The notes: generated from the sequence alone by a model not told the origin. DNA of 59,203 nucleotides from Candidatus Eisenbacteria bacterium (GCA_016867715.1 VGIW01000009.1:1-59203); one strand, 5' to 3'. Shown: positions 8,431-16,985, numbered from the stretch's first letter. Made by a program: numbers and translations.

Positions 8431-8540
8431 GGAGGGATGGCGATGCGCTCGACCTCAAGATCGCGAGCTTCCTCTTCCCGCTCGCCTTCACGCTCGCCGT
8501 GACCCTCGCGAACGCGCGGGCGAACGGCCGAGGAGGTCTC

Positions 8541-10031
8541 GTGAGACGCGCGACGCAGCCCGCGCCGATTCGGGAGGCGCCTCCGAACGATTCGTATCGG
8601 TCGCTCGCGCGAAGCGGTCCGATTCTCGCTCTCTTTCTTCTCGCCCTTCTTCTACGCGTCGCCGCGCTCGACCGGTCGCTCTGGGTCGACGAGACGCGGA
8701 CGTTCGAGTCGACCGATTCGTGGGAGAGCGTGGTCGATCGCCATGTTCATGTCGGCCAGGGGGATGTTCATCCTCCGCTCTACTTCGCGCTCGTTCGGCT
8801 TGCGCGCTTCCTTTCCGACGATCCCTCGTTTCTCCGCGCGCTCTTCCTTCCGTTCGGGCTCGTTTCGCTCCTCTTGATTCATCGAATCGGGTGCCTTCGC
8901 GGCGGGCACGCGGTGGGGCTCGCCGCGCTCTTTCTCGCGGCCGCGTCGCCGGCTCACATCCGCTATTCGGTCGAGCTCCGGCCGTACTCGCTTCTACTCT
9001 TGTTCTCGTCGGTCTCGACCTACGCGTTTTTTCGCATCCTCTCGGGAGGCGGGACAAAGGACCGCGTGCTCTTCGCGGCGGCGACTGCTCTGAACCTCTA
9101 CACGCACCTCTTCGCCGCGGTCCTCTACGCCTCGCACGCGCTCTTCCTCGCGATTCCGTGGGCGGGGGAGCGCCGCTCGGTTCGCCGCGACCTCGCGGCC
9201 GCCCTCCTCCCTCTTCTTCTCTATTTACCGTGGCTCCGGGCGGCGCTCCTCCTCGCGGGAGGGAGGACCCTTCGAGGCGCGGACGGAGGAGGACTCTTCG
9301 GAACGATCCTCTTCGCGCGCGCGTTTCTCGAAACGCTGGTCGGCTTCGCGGGAGGAAAGCTCCTCGCCTTCTCCGCGACGACGGCGCTTCTCCTTGCCGG
9401 GTTCGCGCGGCTCCGGAGAAGCCCGCGCTTCGCACCCGTGATCGACGCCGCGACGCTTGTTCTCCCGGCCGCCCTCTTCACCGCCTCGAGGCCGGATCAT
9501 CACCCGAACATGCGGTACTTCCTCTTTCTCTATCCTTACTGGGCGGTGCTGCTCGGGGCGGGAGCGGTCGGGATCGGCGAGCGGCTCGCGCGCACGCGCC
9601 TCCGGCTCCGTCCTCTCCTCATCGGCGCGGTCACGCTCGCGCCGGTTCTGGTTCTCTTCCTCCCCGGGGAGAGACCGGAGATCTGGATCCGCTCCGACCG
9701 TTGGGAAGATGTGCGCGACGCAATCGAGGAGAGGCTCACCTCGACGGACGCGGTCGTGTCGGCGCCGGAGTCGTTCACCGTCGCGAGGCTCCTCCTCCCG
9801 ATCGCCGGCCCCTCTCTCGCGGAGAAGCTCGGCGAAAATCGGTCGATCGCGCCCCCTTACGGCGATCCCTTTCGAAAGGCCGACGATGCCTGCGAGCGGA
9901 TCTGGGCGATCGTGGTCGGAGAGGGGAGGCGTTCGGAGGAGATTCGAGAGACCCTCGCCCCCGTGGCGGCCGAGCGCCGCGACTTCCGCATGGTCGAGTG
10001 CCGCGCGACCCTCTTTCGAATCGAAAGATGA
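8541..10031 (+). CDS. polytopic GT39/ArnT-like glycosyltransferase
   Basis: A membrane protein of about 496 residues with roughly 10-12 transmembrane segments, predicted to move a sugar from a polyprenyl carrier to an extracytoplasmic acceptor. Family marks are the SLWVDET loop after TM1 (catalytic Asp position), the HPPLYF motif in the first periplasmic loop, and RYSVELRPYSLLLLF further on. The C-terminal roughly 130 residues form a soluble domain. I favour GTG 8541 because AGGAGG sits just upstream. A GTG at 8499 is in frame and would add 14 residues, and the frame stays open and hydrophobic back to 8442, so the true 5' end is uncertain. It is divergent from the carbamoyltransferase, probably in the same glycan pathway. 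Confidence 0.87.
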   Translation: MRRATQPAPIREAPPNDSYRSLARSGPILALFLLALLLRVAALDRSLWVDETRTFESTDSWESVVDRHVHVGQGDVHPPLYFALVRLARFLSDDPSFLRALFLPFGLVSLLLIHRIGCLRGGHAVGLAALFLAAASPAHIRYSVELRPYSLLLLFSSVSTYAFFRILSGGGTKDRVLFAAATALNLYTHLFAAVLYASHALFLAIPWAGERRSVRRDLAAALLPLLLYLPWLRAALLLAGGRTLRGADGGGLFGTILFARAFLETLVGFAGGKLLAFSATTALLLAGFARLRRSPRFAPVIDAATLVLPAALFTASRPDHHPNMRYFLFLYPYWAVLLGAGAVGIGERLARTRLRLRPLLIGAVTLAPVLVLFLPGERPEIWIRSDRWEDVRDAIEERLTSTDAVVSAPESFTVARLLLPIAGPSLAEKLGENRSIAPPYGDPFRKADDACERIWAIVVGEGRRSEEIRETLAPVAAERRDFRMVECRATLFRIER

Positions 10032-10048
10032 GGCGGCAGTGGGGACAC

Positions 10049-10089
10049 GTACCGATCCGGCCCGAGCTCTGCCCGGGCCGAATCGGAAC
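10049..10089. repeat. 16-base imperfect inverted repeat (REP-like)
   Basis: GTACCGATCCGGCCCG (10049-10064) pairs with 10074-10089 at 14 of 16 positions across a 9-base loop. GGGGACAC lies directly 5', a flank often seen in RAYT-associated REP units. It lies between two convergent genes and adjoins the terminator of the minus-strand gene. It could also act as an additional transcription barrier for the plus-strand glycosyltransferase. Confidence 0.55.
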
Positions 10090-10097
10090 ATGTGACT

Positions 10098-10128
10098 AAA
10101 ACCCCCCGCCCGGGGTCGTGCGGGGGGC
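10098..10128 (-). terminator. intrinsic terminator of the small OMP gene
   Basis: On the minus strand a CCCCCCGC/GCGGGGGG hairpin (10102-10127) is followed by TTTT, 25 bases beyond the stop of the 10152-10643 gene. Confidence 0.8.
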
Positions 10129-10151
10129 GAAGAAATCAGCGAGAGCTTCTC

Positions 10152-10643
10152 TTAGAACCAGTAGTACCAGCCGACCTCGAAAGCGTTGGCGCCGACCGAG
10201 TAGAAGTTGGTCGGGCTATCGCCCTCGCCGCCGTCGAGGATCTCGACATCCAGACCGTGGGCGGCCGTGACGCCGAAGTTGTCGGTCGCCGCGTAGTAGA
10301 CGGCGAGCCAGAGGTGGACCCAGAAGTCCATCGTCGAGTCTTTGTCCTCTTCATCGAACGAGGTGTTGCGGAGCGTGAAGCCCGGACGGAACGCGAGCGA
10401 TGCCCGGTCGCCGGCCAACAGCTCGATCGGGAGCCCGATGTGGGCGTAGATCCGCGTGAAGTCGCTGTCGAAGCTCTGGAAGCCGACACCCACGTCCGCC
10501 GCGATCTTCTCGGCCAATACGTAGCGAATGCCGATCGGAGCCTCGTTCTTCACCCAACCGAGGGCGATCGATCCGGGCTCCATTGCGTTCGCCGCCGTGC
10601 TCACCATCGCGACAACCGCCGCCATCAGAATGAGCTTTCGCAT
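10152..10643 (-). CDS. small outer-membrane beta-barrel-like protein
   Basis: A 163-residue exported protein with signal peptide 1-20 (MRKLILMAAVVAMVSTAANA). The mature chain alternates polar and aromatic residues in strands of about 8-10 residues. It ends ...EVGWYYWF, with the terminal Phe typical of proteins inserted by the BAM complex. The family is not recognised; the size fits an eight-stranded barrel. Two tandem TTGACA promoters lie upstream and a strong terminator lies downstream, so it is a single-gene, probably well-expressed unit. AAGGGGGGATATCTCTT precedes the ATG and supplies the ribosome site. Confidence 0.78.
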   Translation of the reverse strand: MRKLILMAAVVAMVSTAANAMEPGSIALGWVKNEAPIGIRYVLAEKIAADVGVGFQSFDSDFTRIYAHIGLPIELLAGDRASLAFRPGFTLRNTSFDEEDKDSTMDFWVHLWLAVYYAATDNFGVTAAHGLDVEILDGGEGDSPTNFYSVGANAFEVGWYYWF

Positions 10644-10707
10644 AAGAGATATCCCCCCTTCCGGCTACGGAAGACTCCTCTTCACCTGCCAGATTCTGCC
10701 GGGCGCC

Positions 10708-10736
10708 AATATGGCGATCCCGGACGCCCCTGTCAA
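10708..10736 (-). promoter_or_regulatory. proximal promoter of the small OMP gene
   Basis: On the minus strand: TTGACA (10731-10736), a 17-base gap, then CATATT (10708-10713). It lies about 65 bases upstream of the ATG at 10643. Confidence 0.6.
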
Positions 10737-10765
10737 CAAAAAACGCCCGCGAAAAATCTCCGGGA

Positions 10766-10794
10766 TTTATGCCAGGGGCAAAGACCGCTGTCAA
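10766..10794 (-). promoter_or_regulatory. distal promoter of the small OMP gene
   Basis: On the minus strand: TTGACA (10789-10794), a 17-base gap, then CATAAA (10766-10771). It is 58 bases upstream of a second promoter with the same architecture. Both -35 boxes are perfect and both -10 boxes match four of six. Confidence 0.6.
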
Positions 10795-10986
10795 CCTCTT
10801 TCTGGCCGCGTCGAGGGGCGCGCGATCCCCGCGCCTGCCTCTCCCTCGGCCGCCCCCATGCCTTCCCGATTCGCATCGACCACGGAATATACGCTCCCGC
10901 CCACGCTCTCGCCACCGGATGATCCCTCAGATCGCTCCGTGCGCGCGATCGGGCTGCCCGGTGCAGCGCGGTGCATTTCTATCGCA

Positions 10987-11007
10987 TTGTAACACAACAA
11001 GTTACAA
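10987..11007. promoter_or_regulatory. perfect 7-base dyad, possible operator
   Basis: TTGTAAC (10987-10993), a 7-base spacer, then GTTACAA (11001-11007). It is the only AT-rich island in the 482-base divergent gap 10644-11126. It lies 120 bases before the secreted protein at 11127. The form suits a dimeric repressor or activator; no regulator gene is adjacent. Confidence 0.4.
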
Positions 11008-11126
11008 ACCAGCTTTCGGCGCGTCCCGGCCGCGGCCCGTTTAGCCTCCGCGGCACGAATCGTGCGGGAAGCCGTGTGTGAAGCGCCGATCCGGTCCCGG
11101 GGACCGGTCGGGCGGGGAGGACGGGG

Positions 11127-13406
11127 ATGGGAGGGGAGACGCTTCTTCATCGAGATCGAACGGCCGCGCGCGCGCGGCTCCGGATGACGATGGTGCTTCT
11201 TGCGTGCGGCGCATGGGCGATCGCGATTCCCCGCGCAACGCTCGCGTGGGAGGACACGGACGGGAACGGCATCGACGATCGGGCCGAGGTGCTTCTCGCG
11301 GAGAAGTTCCGCCCCGTTCTCATCTTGCCGCGGGAGGAAGCGATCACGAAGCCGTGCCCGGTCGGCGTTCTAGGGGACGGAGGAGATCTGACCGCGGACA
11401 AGCTCTGGGCGCGCGTGTACAACGCGGCGGGGCAGCTCGTGACGGTCGCCCGCACGACGGACGCGGGGTGGAACCCGGCTCCTTCGTTCTCCCATTCATC
11501 TTTCAACTATTCAGGATTCGGATGGGATGGCGGGGCGATCCCGTACGTCGGGCGCCCACCGGGCGCTGCGTACTCCATCTATTACGTGCGGCTCTACCCC
11601 GACTACGGGGGGCCGTCCATTGACTGCCCCCACGAATGGAACGATCTGTTCGCGCATGGGGACGGTTTCCATCTCCCCGGCCGCGATCTCCCCGCGACCG
11701 CCTATGCGCATCTCTATCTGGACGGCGGGACGCCGGTTCTCCAGTACTGGTTCTTCTTTCCCTGCAACGACTGGGTGAACAACCACGAAGGGGACTGGGA
11801 GCACGTCCACCTCCGTCTCTCCTCCGCCAATCCGGACGGAGCGGAGATCACGAGGGCCTGCTTCTATTTCCACGACTTCTTCTTCGAGCGCTCCCCGCCG
11901 GAGATCGTCCTCGCGGACGAGACCCACCCGGTCGTCTGGGTCGGCGGGTATGGGGAGTGGACATGCGCGGGATGCGATCCCGGCGACTGCCCAGGGGACC
12001 CGAACGTCGGCTACGGCTCCCATGCGTGCTATCCGGCCCCGGGCGTTTGGCTCGACGTCGGGGGCGAGGTGCCCGGATGCGGGCAGGCGGACGAGATCGT
12101 CGCGCGCTGCGGCCGCCCGATTCACTGGAGTCGGCTCACCATCGAGATCCTCCCCGAGCCGAACGCGATCGACTACGCGCAGAGCCCGGGGCTCTCCTGG
12201 CACAAGGCCGCGATCCCGTTCGGAACCCCGTTCGTTCCGAGCTACTGCGACGACTCGTGCGCGTTCTTCGGCGACTTCCCCCTCACGAGCTGGCTCGTCG
12301 GGACGTGCGGGAACGCCGCGCCTCGCGGTCCGTCCCTTCATCCGTCGTGGCGAGTTTTCGCGGGGGGAGCGCCCAACGGGCCGTGGGGCGGAGCAGCGCC
12401 CGTGCTCGGCCCCCCGCGGACGATTCGCGTCCCCTCGGAGATCGCCTCGATCCGCGAGGCGGCGGACTGCGCGCGTGCGGGGGACACGATCCTCGTGGGG
12501 CCGGGGACGTACTCGGGAGGCGCGCGCCTCCCGGGCGGGATCACGATCGTGAGCGAGGCGGGGCCCGCGTGGACGGTCTGGAAGGCGAGCGGGGGAAGCT
12601 TCGCGGCCCTCGTCGAGGAGGGCGCCGTCGGCGCGAGGATCGGCGGCGAAGGACGCGGGTTCACCTTCGCCGGCGACTGTCAGCTTCCCGCGCTCTTCCC
12701 GATCCAATTTCTCCGCCTCGCCTCGCGGGGGGAGAGTGTTCTCCAAGGAAACCGGTTTAGCGGCTTCCCGCCGATTCGGTGCATCGTCGAGGTTCCGCCG
12801 GGCGGAAGCGTCACCCGGATCGAATCGAACCGCTTCTCGGTTCCCTTTTCCACCGCGATCCGAGCGGAAATCACGGCCGGCCAGACGCTCGTCGTCGGCG
12901 GATCGCTCGAAGCCGCCAACGACTTCGCGCGGCATCCGGGAAAGGCGGCGATCGAGATCGCGTGCGACCACTGCCCGGGGCTTTCAGCCGAGTACAACTA
13001 CTGGAGCACGCTCGACCCGGACACGATCCGAACGATGTTCGCCTGGGCGGTGAGCGTCGTGGACTTCGATCCGTGGACCGACTCCGCGCATGCCGGCGTC
13101 TACGGGCTCTCCTCGGGAACCGGCGGCTCGCCGGAGATCGAGGACGTGTTCCGTTTTGACGAGGCGGAGCCGAACCCCGTTTCGGGCCGAGTGACCGTGC
13201 GCTTTCAAATTCCGGAGGCGGGCGAGGTGCGCCTCGGGGTGTACGACTCACGGGGCCGCGAGGTCCTTCGCCCCTGGGACGGGAGGCTCGGCGCCGGTCT
13301 GCGGGAGATCACGTTCGACGTCCGCTCGCTCCCGAGCGGCGTCTATTTCCTCCGGATCGAGAACGAAGGACGTTCCGCCGTCCGTAAGATCGTGCTCGTG
13401 CGATAG
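11127..13406 (+). CDS. secreted Vps62/DUF946-like protein with beta-helix segment and FlgD-like sorting domain
   Basis: A 759-residue multidomain exoprotein. A signal-like hydrophobic stretch (MTMVLLACGAWAIAIPRATLA) lies at about residues 20-40. A calcium-loop-like DTDGNGIDD follows. Next comes a region with YWFFFPCNDWVNNHEGDWEH and several Cys pairs, resembling the DUF946/Vps62 domain. From about 430 to 620 it reads like a short right-handed beta-helix (IREAADCARAGDTILVGPGTY). The last 85 residues are the FlgD-like C-terminal domain ending GVYFLRIEN...KIVLVR. GGGGAGG six bases upstream supports the ATG at 11127; ATG 11184 is an alternative that begins right at the signal peptide. The function outside the cell is unknown. 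Confidence 0.82.
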   Translation: MGGETLLHRDRTAARARLRMTMVLLACGAWAIAIPRATLAWEDTDGNGIDDRAEVLLAEKFRPVLILPREEAITKPCPVGVLGDGGDLTADKLWARVYNAAGQLVTVARTTDAGWNPAPSFSHSSFNYSGFGWDGGAIPYVGRPPGAAYSIYYVRLYPDYGGPSIDCPHEWNDLFAHGDGFHLPGRDLPATAYAHLYLDGGTPVLQYWFFFPCNDWVNNHEGDWEHVHLRLSSANPDGAEITRACFYFHDFFFERSPPEIVLADETHPVVWVGGYGEWTCAGCDPGDCPGDPNVGYGSHACYPAPGVWLDVGGEVPGCGQADEIVARCGRPIHWSRLTIEILPEPNAIDYAQSPGLSWHKAAIPFGTPFVPSYCDDSCAFFGDFPLTSWLVGTCGNAAPRGPSLHPSWRVFAGGAPNGPWGGAAPVLGPPRTIRVPSEIASIREAADCARAGDTILVGPGTYSGGARLPGGITIVSEAGPAWTVWKASGGSFAALVEEGAVGARIGGEGRGFTFAGDCQLPALFPIQFLRLASRGESVLQGNRFSGFPPIRCIVEVPPGGSVTRIESNRFSVPFSTAIRAEITAGQTLVVGGSLEAANDFARHPGKAAIEIACDHCPGLSAEYNYWSTLDPDTIRTMFAWAVSVVDFDPWTDSAHAGVYGLSSGTGGSPEIEDVFRFDEAEPNPVSGRVTVRFQIPEAGEVRLGVYDSRGREVLRPWDGRLGAGLREITFDVRSLPSGVYFLRIENEGRSAVRKIVLVR

Positions 13407-13456
13407 GATGTCCGGTCGCCGGGCGCCGCTCTCGCCGTCGCTCGGGAGGAAACAGG

Positions 13457-14074
13457 GTGAAGACATACGATTCATGTATAAAGGAACGGTCGATCCATCC
13501 CAGACCCGGATGGCTTCTCGCTCTCTGCTCGATCCTCATTTCTCTCTTCTCGATCACTCCCTTGAGGGCGGCCGGGGAGCCGGCGGCGTACCGGAGCCGC
13601 TTTCGAGTCGGCGTCGGTTTCGTGCGCGAGTTGGAAGGGGACGGCGCGGAGACTCGCTTCGCCGTCGGTCTCTCAGGAATCTGGAACGTGCGGCCGCGTA
13701 TCGGGATCGGGGTGGACGGCGCTCTTCACGATCTCCGCGACGATCCGAATTCCGGCTCCTTCGGCCTCGCGCGTCTCACGGCGTCGGTCGAGATTCGCCG
13801 CGCGCCATTCGGCTCCCTTCTCCCTTTCGCGGCCGCGGGAGCGGGGATCTACTCGTGGCGATGGTGCGAGAAAGGAAGCGGAACCGAGATCGACTTCTGC
13901 TCCCTCGCGAACCCGGACCGAAACAAGAACTCGATCGGAGCATGGGTCGGCGCGGGATTTCACGCGGGAATGGCGAGAAGGCGGTCCTTCTCATTCGCCC
14001 TTCAGATCCACCCCTACTCAACCTTCGAGGGTGGCCGGCGGTTCGCGCAAGTTCTTCTCGCCCTCGGATTCTGA
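13457..14074 (+). CDS. outer-membrane beta-barrel-like protein
   Basis: A 205-residue exported protein whose N-terminus has an unusually long polar leader (about 18 residues) before the hydrophobic core LLALCSILISLFSITPL and the cleavage region RAAG. The mature part has repeated glycine/aromatic strands (RVGVGFVREL, FAVGLSGIWNV, GVGAGFHAG-like) and ends ...VLLALGF, again with terminal Phe. It resembles OmpA/OmpW-type small barrels without a clear family. The start is GTG 13457, set by GGAGG seven bases upstream. It lies 50 bases after the Vps62-like gene and may be co-transcribed with it. Confidence 0.72.
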   Translation: MKTYDSCIKERSIHPRPGWLLALCSILISLFSITPLRAAGEPAAYRSRFRVGVGFVRELEGDGAETRFAVGLSGIWNVRPRIGIGVDGALHDLRDDPNSGSFGLARLTASVEIRRAPFGSLLPFAAAGAGIYSWRWCEKGSGTEIDFCSLANPDRNKNSIGAWVGAGFHAGMARRRSFSFALQIHPYSTFEGGRRFAQVLLALGF

Positions 14075-14106
14075 GGAGCACGGAGTATTGAGTTTTCCGA
14101 GAAGAA

Positions 14107-14138
14107 AAGGCTCGGCCTGCATTAGCAGGCCGAGCCGA
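14107..14138 (-). terminator. terminator between convergent genes
   Basis: A perfect 12-base stem GGCTCGGCCTGC with an ATTA loop (14111-14138) is followed on the minus strand by TTTT (14107-14110). It ends the lipoprotein transcript and may also stop read-through of the plus-strand barrel gene. Confidence 0.85.
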
Positions 14139-14167
14139 ATGCTCGCTTCGTGAACAAGAGGCGGAGG

Positions 14168-15229
14168 CTAGAAGACGGTCCGCCGGACGTGTGCGAGAAT
14201 CCACTCGGGGCTCGGCAGAGGTTCGGCCTTCCCCCTCTTCGAAGCCACGTCGACTGAAAGATCGAACGTGCCGTTCTGGAAGGAGTAAGTCGCCGGGGCT
14301 CCTCCGCCCAATGTGCCCTCCACGGTTCCGCTGAATGAGAACGTCCCCGAGATCGCCTCGGAATCGTACGCGGTCACGACGAAGGAACCCTGTAGGACAT
14401 CTCGAAGCACGGCCATGCTCCCCGTGCCGGTCTTCGTGAAGACCACCTGAACTTTGCCTGCGACTTCCGAGGTAGAGAGATCGAAATCAGGGCCGTCCGC
14501 CGCGGGAACGCCGAAGTTCAGCGAGTAGGCCATGTCCCCGACGGACATCGTCGAGTTGATCAAGTAGTAGTCCGTGGCGTCGTCGTAAGCGACCCAGCAC
14601 ATCGCGTCGGGTGCCTGATAGGCGACCGGCGACCCCGCTCCGGTGATGTCCACGGAGATCCCCTCGCGACCCGAGCCCCCGCCGTTTCCTCCCCAGCCGT
14701 CCCCGAATGGGTTGCACGGATCGGGAGCATCGCCGATGCGCTGGCCGGAGATCTCGAATTCCATGCAGCCGTCCTCTTCGATCGAGCATTCGCCGGTGAA
14801 CGAGGTCTCGACCGTCCCCTGCAACGCGTAGCTTGTTCCGCTCACCGTCCCCGTGTAGGAGATCTCGGTCTCCATGTAGCACGGACCCGGAATCGTGTCG
14901 TAGAAGGTGCAGTGGACCGTCCTCTGGTTCCCGCTCCACGAGTAGTCGCACTCCACACCGACCGAGTCCTCGATCCCCTCGTAGTCTTCTTCATTCGGAC
15001 AGATCGCCGACGTGTCCGTAACAGTAAAGAGGACCGTCTGGGTTTCACAATCCTTCATCGTGCCCGATTGGCTCCAAAGCCCGACCCACGCAGCCGGGAC
15101 TCCTCCGCCGTTCGGACCTCCGGGGTTGTCGTCGTCGCCGCCGCCGCAACCGAATCCCAGCATCAGAAGGGGAACGAGAACCACGATCGGCGCAAGAACA
15201 AGACTGAACCCCCACGCAGTACGTTTCAT
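14168..15229 (-). CDS. lipoprotein of unknown function
   Basis: A 353-residue probable lipoprotein. A basic start and hydrophobic core (about 1-25) end at GFGC followed by GGGDDDNPGG, a flexible acidic/glycine linker typical behind a lipidated Cys. The lipobox is imperfect (Phe at -2). The body is beta-rich with repeated GT-x-SY/F-x-GT patterns, several Cys and a second glycine-rich linker near the middle, suggesting two beta-sandwich or lipocalin-like domains. The ATG at 15229 has AGGGAGG upstream; an in-frame ATG at 15469 lies in non-coding-like sequence. No family is recognised. The protein probably sits on the inner or outer membrane facing the periplasm. Confidence 0.78.
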   Translation of the reverse strand: MKRTAWGFSLVLAPIVVLVPLLMLGFGCGGGDDDNPGGPNGGGVPAAWVGLWSQSGTMKDCETQTVLFTVTDTSAICPNEEDYEGIEDSVGVECDYSWSGNQRTVHCTFYDTIPGPCYMETEISYTGTVSGTSYALQGTVETSFTGECSIEEDGCMEFEISGQRIGDAPDPCNPFGDGWGGNGGGSGREGISVDITGAGSPVAYQAPDAMCWVAYDDATDYYLINSTMSVGDMAYSLNFGVPAADGPDFDLSTSEVAGKVQVVFTKTGTGSMAVLRDVLQGSFVVTAYDSEAISGTFSFSGTVEGTLGGGAPATYSFQNGTFDLSVDVASKRGKAEPLPSPEWILAHVRRTVF

Positions 15230-15448
15230 TGGCCTGGACCTCCCTTTCTTCCGTCCCCGTCGTCGGGGACGACCGCACCCGAGTTTCGGGCGAATTGTAC
15301 GTCTCTCCCGCTTATCGTCAATCAGAAAGGAAGCTTGCGGACCCCGGTTCTCGGTCCTCGCGCCCGCGCGCCCGCGATCCTCGCGTCTTACCGCTTCCCG
15401 TTCGGTCGGTCCAGGGGCCCGCCGGCCGCACGCGATCGAGAACACGCA

Positions 15449-15479
15449 TTGACATCTCCCCTCCCGCATTTGGTACCAT
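15449..15479 (+). promoter_or_regulatory. promoter of the S1-domain gene
   Basis: TTGACA (15449-15454), a 19-base gap, then TACCAT (15474-15479), about 20 bases before the AAAGGAG ribosome site. The gap is two bases over the optimum; the -35 is perfect. Confidence 0.5.
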
Positions 15480-15500
15480 TATGTCTCGGAAAGGAGCTTC

Positions 15501-16760
15501 ATGGAGACACCCGAGAACCGGCCGGATCCGGCTCCGGATTCGACCGACGACTTCGCGAAGAAGCTCGAGGAACAGTCGACCCCGCCACCGACCGATGATC
15601 TTCGCGTCGGCGATCGCGTCACGGGAACGCTCGTGGCGATCGGCGAGAAGGAGAGCTTTCTCGACTTCGGCGGCCGAAGCGAGGGCGTGATCGCCACGCG
15701 CGAGCTTCGCGACGAAAAGGGCGAGCTCCGGCATCAGGTCGGCGACACGCTTCAGGCGACCGTGGAGTCGGCCGAGGAGCAGATCGTCCTCACGCTCGGC
15801 CGGAAGCGCGGACCGCTGAGCAAGGAGATCCTTAGGCAGCGTTTCGAGTCGAAGGTCCCCGTAGAGGGGATCGTCAAAGCGACGAACAAGGGCGGTTTCG
15901 AGATCAACGTCGGAGGCCGCCGCGCGTTCTGTCCGTACTCGCAGATCGACATCGCCTACTGCGACAAGCCCGAGGAGTACATCGGCAGCCGTCTCTCATT
16001 CTTCATCGTGCGGCTGGACGGGGGCGGGCGCAACATCGTCCTCTCGCGGCGCGCCCTTCTCGAGGAAGAACGAAAGAAGAAGGTGGAGGAAACGGAAGCG
16101 CGTCTTCGCGAGGGCGAGGTCTTCCAAGGCGTGGTCTCTCGGGTCCTCCCCTTCGGGGCCTTTGTCGACATCGGCGGGGTCGAGGGGCTTCTGCACGTCT
16201 CCGAGTTCTCGCATGCTCATGTTCAGGATCCGTCCCAAGTCCTCTCCCCAAACCAAGAGGTGCGGGTAAAGGTTATCGGCATCGAAAAGGGAGAGAAGGG
16301 GCGCCGGATCTCCCTCTCGATGAAGGCGCTGGAGCCGGATCCGTGGGTCGCCGCCGCCGAATCGCTCTCCGTCGGAAAGATCGTGACCGGAAGGGTGGCG
16401 CGGCTCGCCGACTTCGGGGCCTTCGTCGAGCTGGCGCCGGGAATCGACGGATTGCTCCACGTGAGCGAGATCTCCCTCGAGCACATCGCCCATCCGAACG
16501 AAGCGCTCTCTCCGGGACAAACCATTGAAGTGAGAATTATCGAGGTCGATTTCGAGAAGCGCCGCATCGCCCTTTCGCGGAAGATTCTCGAGGCGGAGCG
16601 CCGGCGGAGGGAAGAGAAGGCGCGTCTCGCGGAAGCGCGAAAACAGAAGAAAAAGGAGGAGCCGGCGAAACCCGCGCCCGATCAGCCCGTTCCTACCGAA
16701 TCGCTCGACACGCTCCTCGCGCGACTCAAGGAAAAATACGAAGACGACACGCTCGGCTAG
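15501..16760 (+). CDS. rpsA: ribosomal protein S1-like RNA-binding protein (four S1 domains)
   Basis: A 419-residue cytoplasmic RNA-binding protein with four OB-fold S1 domains at about residues 35-97, 115-188, 203-275 and 288-360. Domains 3 and 4 are canonical (GAFVDIGGVEGLLHVSE; GAFVELAPGIDGLLHVSE). Domains 1 and 2 are divergent, as in the ribosome-binding N-terminal domains of S1. A highly charged helix (REEKARLAEARKQKKKEEP) forms the tail. It is shorter than the six-domain E. coli S1 but similar to S1 proteins of several other phyla. AAAGGAG precedes the ATG and a TTGACA promoter lies just upstream. It is predicted to aid mRNA recruitment to the 30S subunit. Confidence 0.9.
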   Translation: METPENRPDPAPDSTDDFAKKLEEQSTPPPTDDLRVGDRVTGTLVAIGEKESFLDFGGRSEGVIATRELRDEKGELRHQVGDTLQATVESAEEQIVLTLGRKRGPLSKEILRQRFESKVPVEGIVKATNKGGFEINVGGRRAFCPYSQIDIAYCDKPEEYIGSRLSFFIVRLDGGGRNIVLSRRALLEEERKKKVEETEARLREGEVFQGVVSRVLPFGAFVDIGGVEGLLHVSEFSHAHVQDPSQVLSPNQEVRVKVIGIEKGEKGRRISLSMKALEPDPWVAAAESLSVGKIVTGRVARLADFGAFVELAPGIDGLLHVSEISLEHIAHPNEALSPGQTIEVRIIEVDFEKRRIALSRKILEAERRRREEKARLAEARKQKKKEEPAKPAPDQPVPTESLDTLLARLKEKYEDDTLG

Positions 16761-16985
16761 TAGACCGCGACAAACACCATCCTCCCAAGCCGTGTCTGTC
16801 GCCATTTCCCGGCCCGGGCACTCCCGCTCGCGCGGTCGTTGTGCTATTCTCCCCGACCGACCGGACCGGAGTTCGAACGACGGGACAGAAGGCTTCGCTC
16901 AACCGAGGGCCGCCCGAGCGCTCCTTGCGGGAGTCGGCCGAGGGCGGGGAGTCGACGGGGGTCCCGCTCGCACGAGGCGACAAGC

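Noticed and set aside
15254-15271. GTCCCC/GGGGAC hairpin in the leader of the lipoprotein gene as a riboswitch or attenuator
   Set aside because: A single 6-base stem without a T-run or conserved core; too little to support a regulatory RNA.
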